Assembly: GCA_025529335.1 (NCBI GenBank)
Contig: JAMYHX010000034.1
Coordinates: 1-64,000 of the forward strand
Origin: Rhizopus sp. PT2906
Lineage: Eukaryota > Mucoromycota > Mucoromycetes > Mucorales > Rhizopodaceae
Direction of reading: 5' to 3'
Length of the DNA: 64,000 bases
Shown: piece by piece, positions 45,104 to 57,764 of the stretch
Position numbering within the stretch: position 1 is the stretch's first letter
Layout of the letters: each line of letters starts with the position of its first letter
The notes under the pieces: generated by a model
Databases searched by the model: none
Told to the model about the DNA's origin: nothing
Seen by the model: the letters and a program-made list of their open reading frames with translations, nothing else
Made by a program: the position numbers and the translations under genes

Positions 45104-45217
45104 TAGGTAGAAAAGGAGGGAAAAAGGGAAAAAAAGCTTAAAAAGTCACAATAAGGCACAACCACTTGAATTATTGCTTCTAATGACAGTTTATTTTTAT
45201 ACACACAACTATAATAA

Positions 45218-46142
45218 TTAACGCTTGACCCAAGTATATTTGGCACGAGCCTTTCTTTGACCTTCCTTCTTACGTTCAACCACTCTAGGATCACGAGTGA
45301 TGCATCCAGCTATATATCTATTTTTAATATCTCTCGTTTACCATAAAATGGATTCGTTTCTTACCTTTACGCAACGTTGGCTTTAATTCACTGTTATGAA
45401 TCAATAAAGCTCTACCGAGACCTAATTTGATGGCCTGTGCTTGACCTGTACTTCCACCTCCTCTGACAAGAATCCAAGCATTATATTTACCTATACTCTC
45501 AGTGACTTCTAATGGCAAAGTAACTTCATCTCTATCGACAGGTCGCTGGAAATACTCGTGCAATTCCATGCCATTCACCAGGATCTTTCCTTCTCCTTCT
45601 ACGAGATAGCAACTGGCACTTGATTCCTTTCTGCGACCGACAGCATAAGCACGGCCATATTCGTCCAAAGTACGTATCTTGGTCTCCTTTTGCTGTGTTG
45701 TCTGTTCTCTCTGATAGGGTTCCAGCACCTTGGCAACGGCGGGAGGTAAAGGTTTAGGCAAAGAAGCCAAAGCATCGAGGTGAATGGTGATCTTTCGCCA
45801 TTGAGAGGTGGTTAACGGAATACTCAGTAACTGTGACATCTTGTCACGCAGTTTCCAGGCATACACTTGTTCTTCTCCAGTTTCGGTGGGCTTCCAATCC
45901 TTAAATTGCTTATAAAGAGCATCCAAATCGATCAACAAATCGTTGTATTTGTAATTACCAGTAAAGTAAGATAAAGACTCGGGCTTCTCTCGAAACTTTA
46001 AGATATCCTCTGTCTTGTCGCTCTGTCCAAGGAATCGTCCTGTTGTTACAGCTGCAGTGCTGGCAAACCGTTGAGCTACCACGGGTAATATTCTACATGC
46101 TGGTAGAAGTCGGAAGGCTCCTCTGCTGACAATGTTGGCCAT
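45218..46142 (-). CDS. MRPS9: Mitochondrial ribosomal protein uS9m
   Basis: A small-subunit protein of the mitochondrial ribosome. Two exons (46142-45365, 45309-45218) give 289 residues. The N-terminus (MANIVSRGAFRLLP, then RILPVVAQRFAST) is a mitochondrial presequence with a cleavage-like RFAS. The C-terminal ~130 residues are the conserved S9 domain: YAVGRRKESSASCYLVEG, ILVNGMELHEYF, RGGGSTGQAQAIKLGLGRAL and the tail TRDPRVVERKKEGQRKARAKY cut at YTWVKR. The basic tail reaches the P-site tRNA in bacterial S9 and is encoded by the short second exon. It is divergent from UTP23. Confidence 0.95.
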
Positions 46143-46295
46143 TGATGTGTGTTTACAAAAAAAAAAAATTTTAAAAAATGATGGCAGGTCCCCTTGAATA
46201 CGAGAGCGGGGGGCACACAGACATTAAAGACAAAAAAAAAAGAGCGCAGAGGTTTTTACAGTCACAATTGTCTTTTTCTTTTTTTTTCTTCACTC
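46143..46295. promoter_or_regulatory. Short bidirectional promoter, uS9m / UTP23
   Basis: 153 bp between two divergent ribosome-related genes, with A12 near 46158, A9 near 46233 and a CTTTTT...TTC leader before UTP23. A shared promoter for a mitoribosomal and a nucleolar ribosome-assembly gene is suggested by layout only. Confidence 0.5.
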
Positions 46296-47032
46296 ATGGG
46301 CATTAGTGCAAAGAAGCAAAAGACAATAAGGAAAACAGTTCATAGTTACTGTGTAGGCTTTGGATTTCGACCTCCCTATCAAGTCTTGTTGGACGGTGAA
46401 TTTTGTCGTGCAGCATTGGAAAAACAAGTGTATGTGAAGGATGCGATTCCTGATCTATTGGGTGGATTGACACGTATAGGTATGTTTAAATATATATTGC
46501 CAAGTTAAACTAACATGGTTACATAGTTGTAACCGAATGCATCCTACAGGACATCAAATCAAAAGGACACGACTATACCAGCGCTCTCGTCTTGGCCAAA
46601 AAGTTTGAAACTCGTAAATGTCCACATCAAAAAGAAAAGAAGCTCGTGTCAGCTTCAGAATGTATCAAGGATCTTGTTTCTACCAACAATCCAGAACACT
46701 TCTTTTTAGCTATCGGAGATAATCAATTGAAAAACGCAATGCGAAAGATACCCGGAGTGCCTATTGTGATTGTAAATACGAGAAAGAAGGGTGTAGGTCT
46801 TGAAGAGATGACGGCAAGATCTAAGCAGGCCCTGAAGGAACGTGAAGAAGAAAAGATGAAGCCATTAGATAAGGAAACAGCGAGATTAAAGCGAAAATTA
46901 GAAGAAGAAGAGAATAAGGATAAGAAGCCTATAAAGAAAAAAAAGGTAAAGGGAGTAAACCCATTAGCGATGAAGAAAAAGAAGAAGAAAACCCCCCCTC
47001 CACCTCCTAAAAAGACAACAACAAAAAAGTAA
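46296..47032 (+). CDS. UTP23: UTP23-like rRNA processing factor
   Basis: A PIN-domain protein of the SSU processome needed for early 18S rRNA maturation and snR30 release. Two exons (46296-46479, 46527-47032) give 229 residues. The start MGISAKKQKTIRKTVHSYCV is followed by FGFRPPYQVLLDGEFC, the first strand of the PIN fold with one acidic residue kept. Next are ALVLAKKFETRKCPHQK (family zinc-binding Cys/His region), SECIKDLV, FFLAIGDNQL and KIPGVPIVIVNTRKKG. Like other UTP23 proteins it has few PIN acidic residues and is probably not a nuclease. The C-terminus is Lys-rich with PPPPPKK, typical of nucleolar proteins. Confidence 0.9.
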
Positions 47033-47163
47033 ATTTGTAAATAAAAGAAATAAATCTACAAATCATTCACACATTGATAAAGAAAGGATTAATAATCAAC
47101 AAAAGTGTAATTGTTATTGATTTTAAATTGCGTGCGAATAAGTTCTGTAATCTATATTTTTTA

Positions 47164-49336
47164 TTAACGTGAGTTTCCAATACGAGAGAGAACAAAGACA
47201 CCGATGATGGTCACACCTAAGAAGGTGATGGCTGCAGGTAACACGAGTTCATGAGGTATACCAAATACATCTTTTGGTTTTTGATCTACTTCTTCTTCTT
47301 CTTCATCTGAAGACACCTGTCTTTGTTTCAAACTACGTCTCTTCTTTTTCTTGACCTCCTTTTCTTCCTCTTTTATTTCTTGTTCTTCTTCTTTTTCTTG
47401 TATTGGTTCTTCAACAAGTTCCTCAACAATCTTTATCTGTTCCTTTTCCTCTTCAACTTCAGCTGGAACTGGGGTCACAGGAGATGCAGGAGCAGCCGAA
47501 TCATGAACAAACAACTTGACACGGTCATGGCCCATCTTACGAGCCAACTTGACGGCATCCTCAACATCTGCATCCGACGTCATCAGCACCTGATCGTTCT
47601 CATCGTCCAAATAGGATATACTGAGCCAAGACTCGACTGGCTGTGTATCTTCTTCAACACCAAGATAGCTGGTATGTTCTGCCACGACTTTTTGGTATAC
47701 AGATTCGAGCAAAGAGGCATAACTGTCGGCAGCACAGGCGATACGATGCGTCTTTCCACTGGCGGTTGTAAATTTGAATGAAAAGGTATTTTCTTTTAAT
47801 GGCTGTTGTTGGCTGCGATTTTCAGAGATAGAAGACTCGTCATTATTAGCCACCATACTTGCTGATTCGTTGGGCGTGATTTCTGAAAAGCCCTGGAGCT
47901 GAGAGAACGACGTGGACGGTTCAGGCGAAATGATGCGGTGGTTACCAGCGGCGGCTGACAGGAGCTGTGAGTCAGACAGTTGAGATTCTGTCTCGTGCTG
48001 ATCGGTTGCGCCAAAGCTATCCCAGAACCGAGACCACATCGGTCCTTCACCGTCGTTGCCTTGGATACTGTGTATCTGTTCAAGTGTGGCGTAGGTTAAC
48101 TTTAAAACATCGACAATTCCGACGACATCGCCGTTCTCGACGATGGGCAGATTTAAGTAGTGACCGTCTAAGGATAATTAAAATACAGAATTCCATTATT
48201 TATCATCATTACCATGCATCTTTCGAAGTGCGTCCATGATGGTCATGCTGGGAGGAGCAGTATCGGGGTGAGGTGTCATCACACGGACGACAGAGCAGTT
48301 TTCTGGGTTTAAACCTGCTGCAATCACACGCAAAACGATATCCTTTGTGGTGAAGATACCAGCTAATCCCTCTCGGTCATTGACCAAGACCGCAGTTGTG
48401 TGGTATTCTTTCATCATACGAGCAACATCACGTACGTTCGTCTTGACACTTACTTCAGCAGGTGGCAATCCATCAAGAACCGAGTTGATATCAGGGCACT
48501 CCATCTTGTCACGGAGAGCTTCCATATACTGTACGAGTTGGATAGGACTATTGGACCACTCTTTTTCGACACCCTCAAGTGCATCGTATAATTTACGTGA
48601 TGATCCGAATGCTCTTTCCATCTTGTCAAGGGCTTCATATAAACATTTGGTGATATCCAATAATCCAAAAATATCCCCTTCTTCATTACAAACAGGCTAC
48701 AAGTTCAAATCAGTACACACAAAAAAATTTTTTTTTCTCTTTTACCAAGTGACGGAAACCACGGGATACCATCAAGTTGAGAGCATCTGTCGCAGAAGTA
48801 TCCGATGTGACACACATCGGTCCCTTGGTCATAATTTTGGCAACTGTTGTATCTCTACAAAAAGGGGGGGTGAGCGGGACTCTCGTCTTTACAAGGGTCT
48901 GTACCTTGCATCCAGTGATTCAGCAACAACACGATATGCTAAATCCTTGGCAGTAAAAATACCACTCAGATGATCATCTTCATCTACCACAAGTACACAA
49001 TCACTTCTCTTTGCAGCCATCAACTGAGACGCTTCGATAACCAACATATTTTCCTTCACTGTCAATGCCTGTGACGGACGCAGAGCAGATACAGTGCCCG
49101 CAATTTTTTTCGTCTGTCGAACCCTCTTTGAACCAGATTTCTTTGAAAGTTCTTGTTCGAGTTTCTTTCTGATTGCCTTTATAAAAGCAGGTAAGAAACA
49201 ATAGAACATTTTCTATTCGACTTACTTCGTCTCTTTTCGACTGACGTTGTCTACTTCCAGTATTAACCAACTCACTACTGTTGTCTCTAAAGGAAGCAAC
49301 AGACGGAATGCGTGATCCAGCTCTCTTGGTTGACAT
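47164..49336 (-). CDS. CBS and PB1 domain protein, MUG70-like
   Basis: Five exons (49336-49226, 49176-48905, 48854-48746, 48696-48213, 48167-47164) give 659 residues. Four CBS motifs in two pairs are visible: VKENMLVIEASQLM with GIFTAKDLAYRV, IMTKGPMCVTSDTS with GLLDITKCLYEAL, VSVKTNVRDVARMM with GIFTTKDIVLRV, and VMTPHPDTAP with GIVDVLKLTYATL. A PB1 domain (FSFKFTTASGKTHRI to DRVKLFV) follows. A Glu/Lys-rich spacer and a C-terminal membrane helix (VLPAAITFLGVTIIGVFVL) end it. The architecture matches S. pombe mug70 and many fungal CBS/PB1 proteins. CBS pairs bind adenine nucleotides; the partner joined through PB1 is unknown. Confidence 0.9.
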
Positions 49337-49925
49337 TTCTGAATGAACAAAGGAAAAAAAAAAAAAAAAAAAGTGGTCCTGGGCGCACGACCAAATCTCA
49401 AAATAGTGACGTTTGTGACACAGAAAAATGATAACAAAAGAAGAAATACAGATATGAACCGATGATTCTCTACATAATTCCTTTATGAACAAGAGTTTAT
49501 TATATAAAGTGGTGTCTTATAACAACAGAACTATTGCATGAATAAGTCACAACCAATGAGAATTGGGAATGATGCGTCATATGAAAGTACTTTATGGTCA
49601 GTCCCTTTCTATTGAGTTTATAAGGCAAATGCAACAACTATGATGATTTATTAAGCAGCATGCACTTTCTATGTTTGTTATTAGTGTCAAAATAAAATGC
49701 TATAAAAAATTGCTTCCTAAATGCCTAGACTATGTTAATTAGTGAAACAGGTAGTGGTTTCTAAGGGGGTGAGCTATAAGCATATCAAAGATGTCTATTT
49801 ATGGCTAAATTACAATTATCGACGCGTACTACTCAACAAGAAGATAATGCCACTCTTTTGAAATTTGGTGCGTGCGCCAAAAAAAGGGAAGACCCTTGAA
49901 GGTTTAATTGTTACACATTTATTTT
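49337..49925. other. Gene-free interval between CBS/PB1 gene and TrpRS
   Basis: An A18 run (49355-49373) sits just upstream of the MUG70-like ATG. The remainder is AT-rich with no gene, RNA or repeat that I recognise, and contains a CCAAT on minus near 49550. Confidence 0.45.
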
Positions 49926-51410
49926 TTAAATTTCAATCTTTTTATCCTTGTCCATAAAATAAGCAATCGTTTCGTCTGTGATTGCATTCCTTCTTTCTTG
50001 AAATTCTCCAACGAATTTCTGCAACACTTCGATACATTTCTTCTTGAGTTCACCCGTCATCAATTCACCCGATTTATAAGACTACATGATGTTAGCTTGA
50101 CTTTAGTATGTTTATACATGACTTACATCATGAATGCGTTTCAACTCTTCGTCATCCTCTAAAAAGAAAGAAAGATACTGGTAGGCCACGTCCACATCTG
50201 GATTACCTCCCTTTTCTCTATGTTCTTCAAGTGTAGCACCTCCACCTGAAAAGGCGTGTCGATTGATCTTGTTCTTGATCTGTTTGGGTGTATCGGTCAT
50301 GAAGATGGCAGAAGTATCCATTGATGCGCTCATCTTGGTTTGAGGACCTTGTAAGGCTGGGAAGAATTTGGCATGAATCAAACTAGGTTTGGGGTACTTT
50401 AATCGTTTGGCTACATCACGAGTCAAACGGAAATAAGGATCTTGGTCAATAGCACAGGGAATCAGGCAAGGAATGTCTGATCTGTCTCCAAAGATTTGAG
50501 GGAAAGAGTTGGAGAAAGAAGGAGCAGCTTGGACAGACACGAAATGAACTTTGCCTACATTATCACTTGAAAACACCATGAGTCTTGAACCATCTTTATC
50601 TATCATATATTCTTACCTATCATTGAAACCAAAGGTAGCCTTGGATTGATTGATAGTAATGCAACGAGCAATTCGAACGACATTTTGATAAAAGGGACCA
50701 CTAAACAAACAATGAGTAAACTCTTTTTTATACACAAAACAAACTTACCTGACATAGTCAAAGTCTGAGAAAATAAAGGTCTTTTCAGGCTTAAATCCAC
50801 AGGCGATGATATCCTTTGCATTATCTTTGGCAAATTGTCTACACATCTCCACGGTCAAGTTGGACTTGAACAAAAACTTTTCATCATCTGTCAACTGAAT
50901 AACCAAAGGCACATCAAACACGTCTTGTAACCACCTTGCAAAAGATGAGATACAACCTATGTATACACTATTTCTTTTACTTACTGGCAAAAGACAAAAG
51001 GAATCATATGTCCAAGATGCATGGCTGCACTAGAAGGTCCACGCCCCGTGTACAAGAAGAACGGTTTCTTTTGTTCGTAACGGTCAAGGATATTGCCAAG
51101 CTCCCTATCTCATGTTACTACACGTTCCTTTTTTTTTCTTCTCTTTTTACCGATGAGAGAAAAAGACACCTCTTCTCAAGAAAATGTGAGGTTGACGTCC
51201 TGTGAGTTTTTCAAATCGTTCCAATAAAGCATCATCAATAGGTCGGGTACCAAATTGTTCAATCAACTTGTTATAATCAATAGCCTGTTGAACACCATCA
51301 ACAATAGCTCCTTCTACTTCCCAAGGCGTCACATTTTGAGAGACACCAGACACAGTAGCCTTGTCTTGTTCAATGGTCAAATTGGCAACACCGTCTGTAA
51401 GTTCTGACAT
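49926..51410 (-). CDS. WRS1: Cytosolic tryptophanyl-tRNA synthetase
   Basis: This class I enzyme charges tRNA-Trp in the cytosol. Six exons (51410-51151, 51104-50985, 50934-50749, 50700-50617, 50565-50127, 50081-49926) give 414 residues. The signature HIGH appears as GRGPSSAAMHLGHMIPF and KMSKS as KMSAS (QTKMSASMDTS), the eukaryotic/archaeal type. VIQLTDDEKFLF, YFRLTRDVAKRL and GGGATLEEHREKGGN are further matches. It lacks an N-terminal WHEP domain, as usual in fungi, and no mitochondrial presequence is seen. Several acceptors are AAG rather than CAG/TAG; the alternatives break the frame. Confidence 0.95.
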
Positions 51411-51511
51411 TTATAAAGAAAAAAAAAAGGGGGGGAGGGTGCCACATCCGATAGATACACAGCCGATATACATATAAAGAAAAAAAGCCACACTTTTTTT
51501 TTACATTACTC
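51411..51511. promoter_or_regulatory. 100-bp bidirectional promoter, TrpRS / EF-P-like
   Basis: Only 101 bp separate the divergent start codons of two translation genes. It holds A8-G6 near 51421-51436 and T9 before the EF-P-like ATG. Co-regulation is a reasonable inference from spacing. Confidence 0.5.
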
Positions 51512-52310
51512 ATGTTCAGGTTAACAAGAGTTCAGCATTCAGTCAGATTAACAGATCTGATTGCCAAGAGATATTATAAACTTAGTGTTGGATCTGTTAA
51601 GAAGGGTCAAATTGTTCAATTGAAGGATAAAGCATGGAGAGTATTGAGTAGAGATCATGTTTCCTCTGGTCGAGGTGGTGCCGTAGTCAAGGTATAATAG
51701 ATAGATATCAGTTCTATCAATGAATTAAATGACCATTAGATGGAACTACAAGATATCTTGTCAAATACCAAGATAAACGAACGTTTTAAATCAGGCGATT
51801 CCTTAGAAAGTAAAAATAAAAAAATTGACTCCACATAATCTAAACTCAAACTAACTATAATCTAGTCTTGAATCTATCAGACGAAGCATATCAATTTCTA
51901 TATACAAATGGTGACATGATTCACTTGTTGAACCTCGAGACGTTTGAAGAGATTGAGATGCCTGTATCTGCTTGTGAAGGAGGTGAACGCGCGGTTGGAT
52001 TATTAGAAGGTAGTTGCGAAATAATACGGTTATCATACTAAACATCAATATAGATGCTATGCCTATTACCGTCAGTTTTCTTACTACACCTGAACATGGT
52101 CGACAACCTTGTACGTTCAAGTTACCCAACAACTACACCTTCACAGTTGAATCCGTTATCGAACGCGGAGGTCAAGCAGCCAAAGGAACAGTTTACAAGA
52201 CTGCTACATTAACCAATGGAGCTAAACTGCAAGTACCTGAATTTGTTCATGAAGGAGATAAAATTGTTGTAGATATCGAAAGTATGAAATATATGCGTCG
52301 TGAACTCTAA
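51512..52310 (+). CDS. Elongation factor P-like protein, probably mitochondrial
   Basis: Four exons (51512-51691, 51740-51809, 51866-52009, 52054-52310) give 216 residues. The first ~20 residues (MFRLTRVQHSVRLTDL) look like a mitochondrial presequence. Then come the three domains of bacterial EF-P: KOW-like N-domain (VKKGQIVQLKDKAWRVL, GRGGAVVKV), the OB middle domain (AYQFLYTNGDMIHLLNLETFEEI) and the C-terminal OB domain (GGQAAKGTVYKTATLTNGAKLQVPEFV, split here at TNG). The loop that carries the modified Lys/Arg in EF-P is SSGRGGA, with Arg at the tip. It presumably helps mitochondrial ribosomes at proline stretches. It is not eIF5A, which lacks the third domain. Confidence 0.88.
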
Positions 52311-52548
52311 TGAAAATGATATCATTTCCTTATTAATAACTAAAATATCATTGGCTAAAAATCAGTAATCTAAATAAACTCTTTTTTCCCTCTGTGTGTG
52401 TATTTTTTTTTCTGTTGTTGTATTTTCAAGACAGAAAAGAACTTGTATACAATTTAAGTGTTCTACCATTTGGCATTGTGAGTGAGTAAGTGTGTGCGTA
52501 CGTGTGTGTGTGTGTATATATATAATATATATAATATATTTATAAGAA

Positions 52549-53664
52549 ATGATCACTGCAGAAAATTGGTGGAAGAGATTCGCGTAAGTCTGTCTTCATT
52601 AAAGAGAATATATACGACACTAACGTAAACTATAGTCAAAATCATGAAAACCTAAAACATTCAATCGCAGGCGCAGGCGCTGGCATTGTTTCTTCAATAG
52701 TCACTTGTCCCTTGGATGTAGCCAAGACAAGACTACAGAATCAAGGGGTCACACTGCCTGGTGAAAAAATATACAAGGGAACAGTAGGCACCTTGTCTAG
52801 AATATGGCACGAAGAAGGGATAAGAGGATTGTATAGAGGATTGGGTCCAACTATTTTAGGCTACTTGCCTACTTGGGCGATCTATTTTACTGCCTATGAC
52901 TATTGCAAGAGCCAATGGGCCAACGAAATAGGTAATTGATAAACATGTTTGTATGACCTGTATTTATAAACAACACAAAAGGAAATGAAAAAGAATGGCT
53001 ATTACACATCATATCAGCGATGTCAGCAGGAGCACTCTCGACAACTCTCACAAATCCTTTATGGGTTATCAAGACTAGATTGATGGTAATACTATTTTTT
53101 TTTATGTGTGTATTCTTATTCACACCTTATAGACACAAAGTGAACGTACGTCATATAGATATAATAACACAATACATGCATTTGCAACAATCGCAAAAGA
53201 AGAAGGATTTAGAGGATTCTATAAGGGCTTAGGACCATCTCTTATTGGAATCAGCCATGTCGCTGTCCAGTTTCCCCTGTATGAGAAACTAAAGGTTGCT
53301 CTTCGTAAGTGACATAAAGATCAAATCTGATCCCAGTATTAACTTTTATATAGATGTTGACCAAGATTCGTCTTCTTATGGATCAACTTCTATTCTATTA
53401 GCATCTGCACTATCAAAGATGTCAGCGAGTCTTGCAACTTATCCACATGAAGTGATTCGAACTAGGTTACAGAACCAAACTAGAAAACCTTATAAATATA
53501 AGGGCATCCTTCATGCCATCAAGATCATGTCAAAAGAAGAGGGCCTAAGCGGATTCTATAAAGGTCTAACGACAAATCTGCTAAGAACAGTTCCTTCTTC
53601 TGCAATGACCATTCTTACTTATGAATTGATTGTAAGAAAACTTGATGACTGGAAAAATATGTAA
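52549..53664 (+). CDS. YIA6: Mitochondrial NAD+ carrier-like (YIA6/NDT1, SLC25)
   Basis: An inner-membrane SLC25 carrier. Five exons (52549-52583, 52636-52931, 52982-53085, 53133-53304, 53354-53664) give 305 residues. Three carrier repeats are complete with signatures CPLDVAKTRLQNQG, NPLWVIKTRLMTQ and YPHEVIRTRLQNQ, and the repeat-linker EEGIRGLYRGLGP, EEGFRGFYKGLGP and EEGLSGFYKGL. The NPxW in repeat 2 and the PHE start in repeat 3 fit the NAD+/pyrimidine nucleotide/folate subgroup, best NDT1 (YIA6). Exon 1 encodes only 12 residues. A TGTGTG/TATATA microsatellite lies just upstream (52501-52540). Substrate is inferred. Confidence 0.88.
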
Positions 53665-53807
53665 ATACCCTTCTCTTATTTCAGTTATGTTTGCGATGTG
53701 TAGTAGTAGTAGTAGTAGAGAAAAAAAAAAAAAAGAAAAAAATATTTATTATATAATAAAATGCTATATATACTATAGATTTATACACGATGCTTTTTTT
53801 TTATACA

Positions 53808-55567
53808 TTATCGATTCTTTTCTAGTTCATACTCTGTCACAATTTCATCATCCGTTGCCTTCTGTGCCATATTATCACGAACGATCGCATCTTCTTCAAC
53901 GTCTGTATCATCTGCCTTGTGATGGCAAATATAAAACATGATTGTACAAAAGAACATGGCAGCACTGATGCCCGTGTACATCCATTCGAGTTTAGGATCC
54001 ACTGCGACAGAGACGAGGGCAAATGCAAGAATGGAAGCAAAGCAATTGGTGAGCAAGAAGAGAGCCATGACGATGGACTTCATGGACTGAGGTGCCTTTT
54101 TGTAAGCGTATTCCATACCGGTAATCGAAGCAAATATTTCAGAGATGGCAATGAGCACGTATGAAGGAATGAGATAAGCAGCCGATATCCAGTTTTGTCT
54201 GCCTTCGGGATGATCATAATAAGGAGCAGACTTGTATACCATGGATTGAATACCAGCAGTGTATCCCATGGCAGCAGCAGCAAAGAAGAAGCCGCATGTG
54301 ATACGTGCGATGGGTCGCATGGGAAGACCGAGACGACGAAGACCAGGGTATACGATGGAATCCATGATGGGGATGATGATGATGAGAGCAATAGGATCAA
54401 TGTTTTGCATAATATCATTTGGAACGTTGCCCGTGAGCATAGTACCAGCCATTGACACCAAATTGTTTGTCATCTGGGAATAGCATAGCCAATAAATTGG
54501 ATACCAGCAAAAGATGACACAGGCCTTCAAAGTACGTTTGAGTTCATCTACAAAGACGTCATCCCATGTCGCTTTGATTGCATATTCGGGATATTCACGA
54601 GCCAGGTTCGAAGGCTTGCATGCGTCAAGGCCGCCCTTGACCTTCCAGCTGAGCCAAAAGAGTCGACCGGCTTCGACAAAGACAGAACCACGTGGTGGGT
54701 TTTGGATGTATTGATTACGGCCCAAGATGACAATAATGATGCATGGAATAAACATGAGCGTGGGTAAGACGAAGGCAGGCCAGAACCCGACATTCTTTTC
54801 TAATTCGGTTGTGGCAATAGCAGAAAGTGAACCAATGTTGATGCCCCAGTAAAAGAAGTTGAAGATCTTTTGGTATGTCGCTTGAGGTGTCACGATCACT
54901 CGTTTGCCATTCTTTAATGTCTTCACATAGGCAGATTTGCTGCGATATTGTTCAGCAACCAAGGGTGATACATTCGATTTGATGCCACCTGTACCGAGGC
55001 CAACGATAATGATCGCAACGATGTAACCTGGGAATGAGGCACCAGATGCAATTGCTGGTGGAATGGATGTGAGTGTCAGAATGGCCAGTCCGAGAAGATA
55101 AATGATAGAAAAGACAAGAATGGTTCTATATTTCCCCCAGAACTGATCGGCTATAACAGCACCAAGGATAGGAGTGATATAACACCAAAAGGTAAAGAAG
55201 GTATTCAAAGCCGTCGCTGTTTGCTGTCCTTTACCCATTGCACCGGGTAAACTAGCGGGATCTTTTTAGATAGAATTCATTAGTTTCCAAGGTCTCCCCT
55301 TTTTTGTTTATGTTATTGCTTACATGATGGTGGAGGAGGATTTTGAATATAATTTTGGAACGGTCCACTTAACCCATAGTATGTAAATCGTTCACAGAAC
55401 TCAATTAAGATGACAAGAAAAGCTGCTTTTGGAATTGCATCAGATACTTCGGGTAAGCTCTTCCAATCTTCTTCTGTAGGCTCAGGATATTCTTCATTAT
55501 AAGTCTCAAAGAAGTTATTGTGTTTTGAATTTGTTTCTATAATTGAATCTTGCTTTTCTTCATTCAT
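53808..55567 (-). CDS. PTR2: Di/tripeptide transporter, PTR2 family
   Basis: A proton-coupled oligopeptide transporter (POT/PTR2, MFS) of the plasma membrane. Two exons (55567-55324, 55261-53808) give 565 residues. PTR signatures: FCERFTYYGLSGPFQNYI in helix 1, the PTR2 motif GKGQQTATALNTFFTFWCYITP, GAVIADQFWGKY, and the second signature FNFFYWGINIGSLSAI. The E-x-x-E-R helix motif (EFCERF) for proton coupling is intact. About 12 helices can be counted with a long cytosolic loop. A longer ATG (55651) adds a basic stretch but lies in the leader; MNEEKQ is favoured. It is convergent with the NAD+ carrier. Confidence 0.94.
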
Positions 55568-57764
55568 GATGAATTGAGAGATAAAAAAAAAGAAAAAGAA
55601 AAAGGGAAACACGATACGGAGCCTTTTTTTTATACTAAATTTTTTAGCCAAGTTTTTACTTTAAGTCTCCGTTTATCTCTTCTTTAAACATTATGTATTA
55701 TTGTTTTATGACATGACCACAGTAGATTTGTTACCAAGTAAGGAAATTTTATACCCATTTATTCTCACGTTGCTCGTACAAACTGCAATTGCTCTAATTC
55801 AGGTGAATGTTGAATGCAAACAATAGTCTTTTCACTAGAAATAGAGGCAGTAATGATGAACCACTTAAATGACAGAAAAAATAAATACAAGGGATATATG
55901 CGTATATAATCGCTTCAACTTTATTCCCGAAATTGTATGTTTCGGCACATTCCGCTTTGTCATTTTTTCATATAAAAATGACAAATAACCCTCTTTCTTC
56001 ACATATTTTTTGATTCTTTTTCTATTATGATATCATGTATATGAACATTGTTACATCCATCGCTTTTGCTTATTATTCAAAAGATAGACGGGCAAGTGAG
56101 ATGGTTGACTTACAGAATTTTCGGTCAAATAAAGAGCTTGTATCCGATTGGATGTCGGGTTAAAGTTTTAATGCTTTCTTCTTTTGGAGCTGCGATTTAC
56201 TGTATTTTTTATTAACTATTGACATTAATTTTATAAAATGCTGTCGTAAAATAAAAAAATTATTTGCGTAAAAAGACAACAAAGAAAAATATGTTTGAAT
56301 AAAACGACATCATGTCAAAAGAAGAAGAAAATGAGTATATGTAGAAAAAGAGAGAAAAAGTATGTTAGTATTAGAGCATATATCCTAATATTAGTTTTAC
56401 TTACCACCGAAGTGCATTCTGGGGAGAGTAGCGATACCTATTCAGGATAGTTTAAACAAAAAAAAAAAGGAACGGAGGAATATGCATTGTCAAATATGAT
56501 TACATGTTCTTCTGATTTCATGGAAAGACCGAATAAAGAATTTAAGCTTTTACAAACAGACTAAAGAGGGCTATTTCTAATATTAAGTTAATTTCAACTC
56601 CAAGACAGAGTCCACCTGTTAATATTACGAAAATATTCTTGGCGACGACGAATTTACATTTCAAACAACATGAATTTTGTCCTCACCATAGGTGTATTCA
56701 TTTTCGATCACAGGCGAATTTACTTTCCGAAAAGAGTGTATAACCCAGAAAGCCCTTTTTGCCTCCTCATTTTTAGGTAGCAGATTCATTTGTGGGTACA
56801 AAACTGAATTCAAGTAACTAATTAGCAAATCTATAGCCAAGAATGGTCTTATTATTTTGATTGAATTGCTACGTTGTTAGTACGTGTTGTCTCAATTTAT
56901 GGTTACCTAAACAAATATATCAAGTAGCCCCGATCAATTATTAATATAAATAGACATTTATTCATTTTTATGTAACATGTTCTCTTTCAAACGCACGTCT
57001 CAGCTTACTTCATATATGTATATATTCAACATATTCAATTCAGAATCAAATGCATATATAGCATAATCATGCTTCGAAGTAAAGCCAATGCTGCTTAGAA
57101 CTATTTCTATTGAAACAAAAAGTTCACGCGAGGGTTGTCAAGACAATTGAGCTTCGATGATGCTTAATGTATTTTATCAAAATACATTTACAAGTTATCT
57201 GAATGTTTATAGCGCACCTTGTCTTACTTTATTACCATAAGAATGAATGGCAGAAAACCTTGATGAATCCTCTTGCACAGTTTGAAGTTTGGTACACTAG
57301 TTAAAATTTAGTGAGAGAAGGCTAAAGAACAAGCAAATATACTGGCATGACAACAGTTAAGCCCTCATTTTCCCTTTTTCAGTATGAAATCAATTTTTAT
57401 TTTGTTTCAAAACTAGTTGATGTCATGGTTACAAAAATAGACGGCATTTACAATCCATAGCTACAGAAGAGCAAGATCAAGCTTACATACATGGCGGCAT
57501 GGACAGTTAAAATGTCATGCTGGATCATTTACTCTAACAGGAGTACTCTTCGTGCTTTTTTTATTATTCATGAAAGTTCAAAAAAAAAAATACTAAATAC
57601 GCGAAAGATGACATGATTTATACAAGTCCATGGTGAAATTTTGAGTTTATGTAAACAGACGATGACCAGCACCTTTAAGGTTTTTTTTTTGTAAATGTGC
57701 AGACTACAAGTTTGAAAAACGACGTTTAAAGCTTCGTCTGCTTTTTCTTTCTAGCTTCCTTTGT
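55568..57764. other. 2.2-kb gene-free region
   Basis: AT-rich throughout, with short A/T runs but no ORF of note, no tRNA and no match to the other repeats that I can see. The 55.6 kb end includes the PTR2 promoter (T7-A/G-rich). A short GGGGAGAGTAGCGATACC near 56421 is more GC-rich than its surroundings; it resembles nothing I can name. Confidence 0.45.

Noticed and set aside
55568..55651. Longer PTR2 start at 55651
   Set aside because: The extension is encoded by an A/T-rich leader (a Phe run) and family members begin near the chosen Met.
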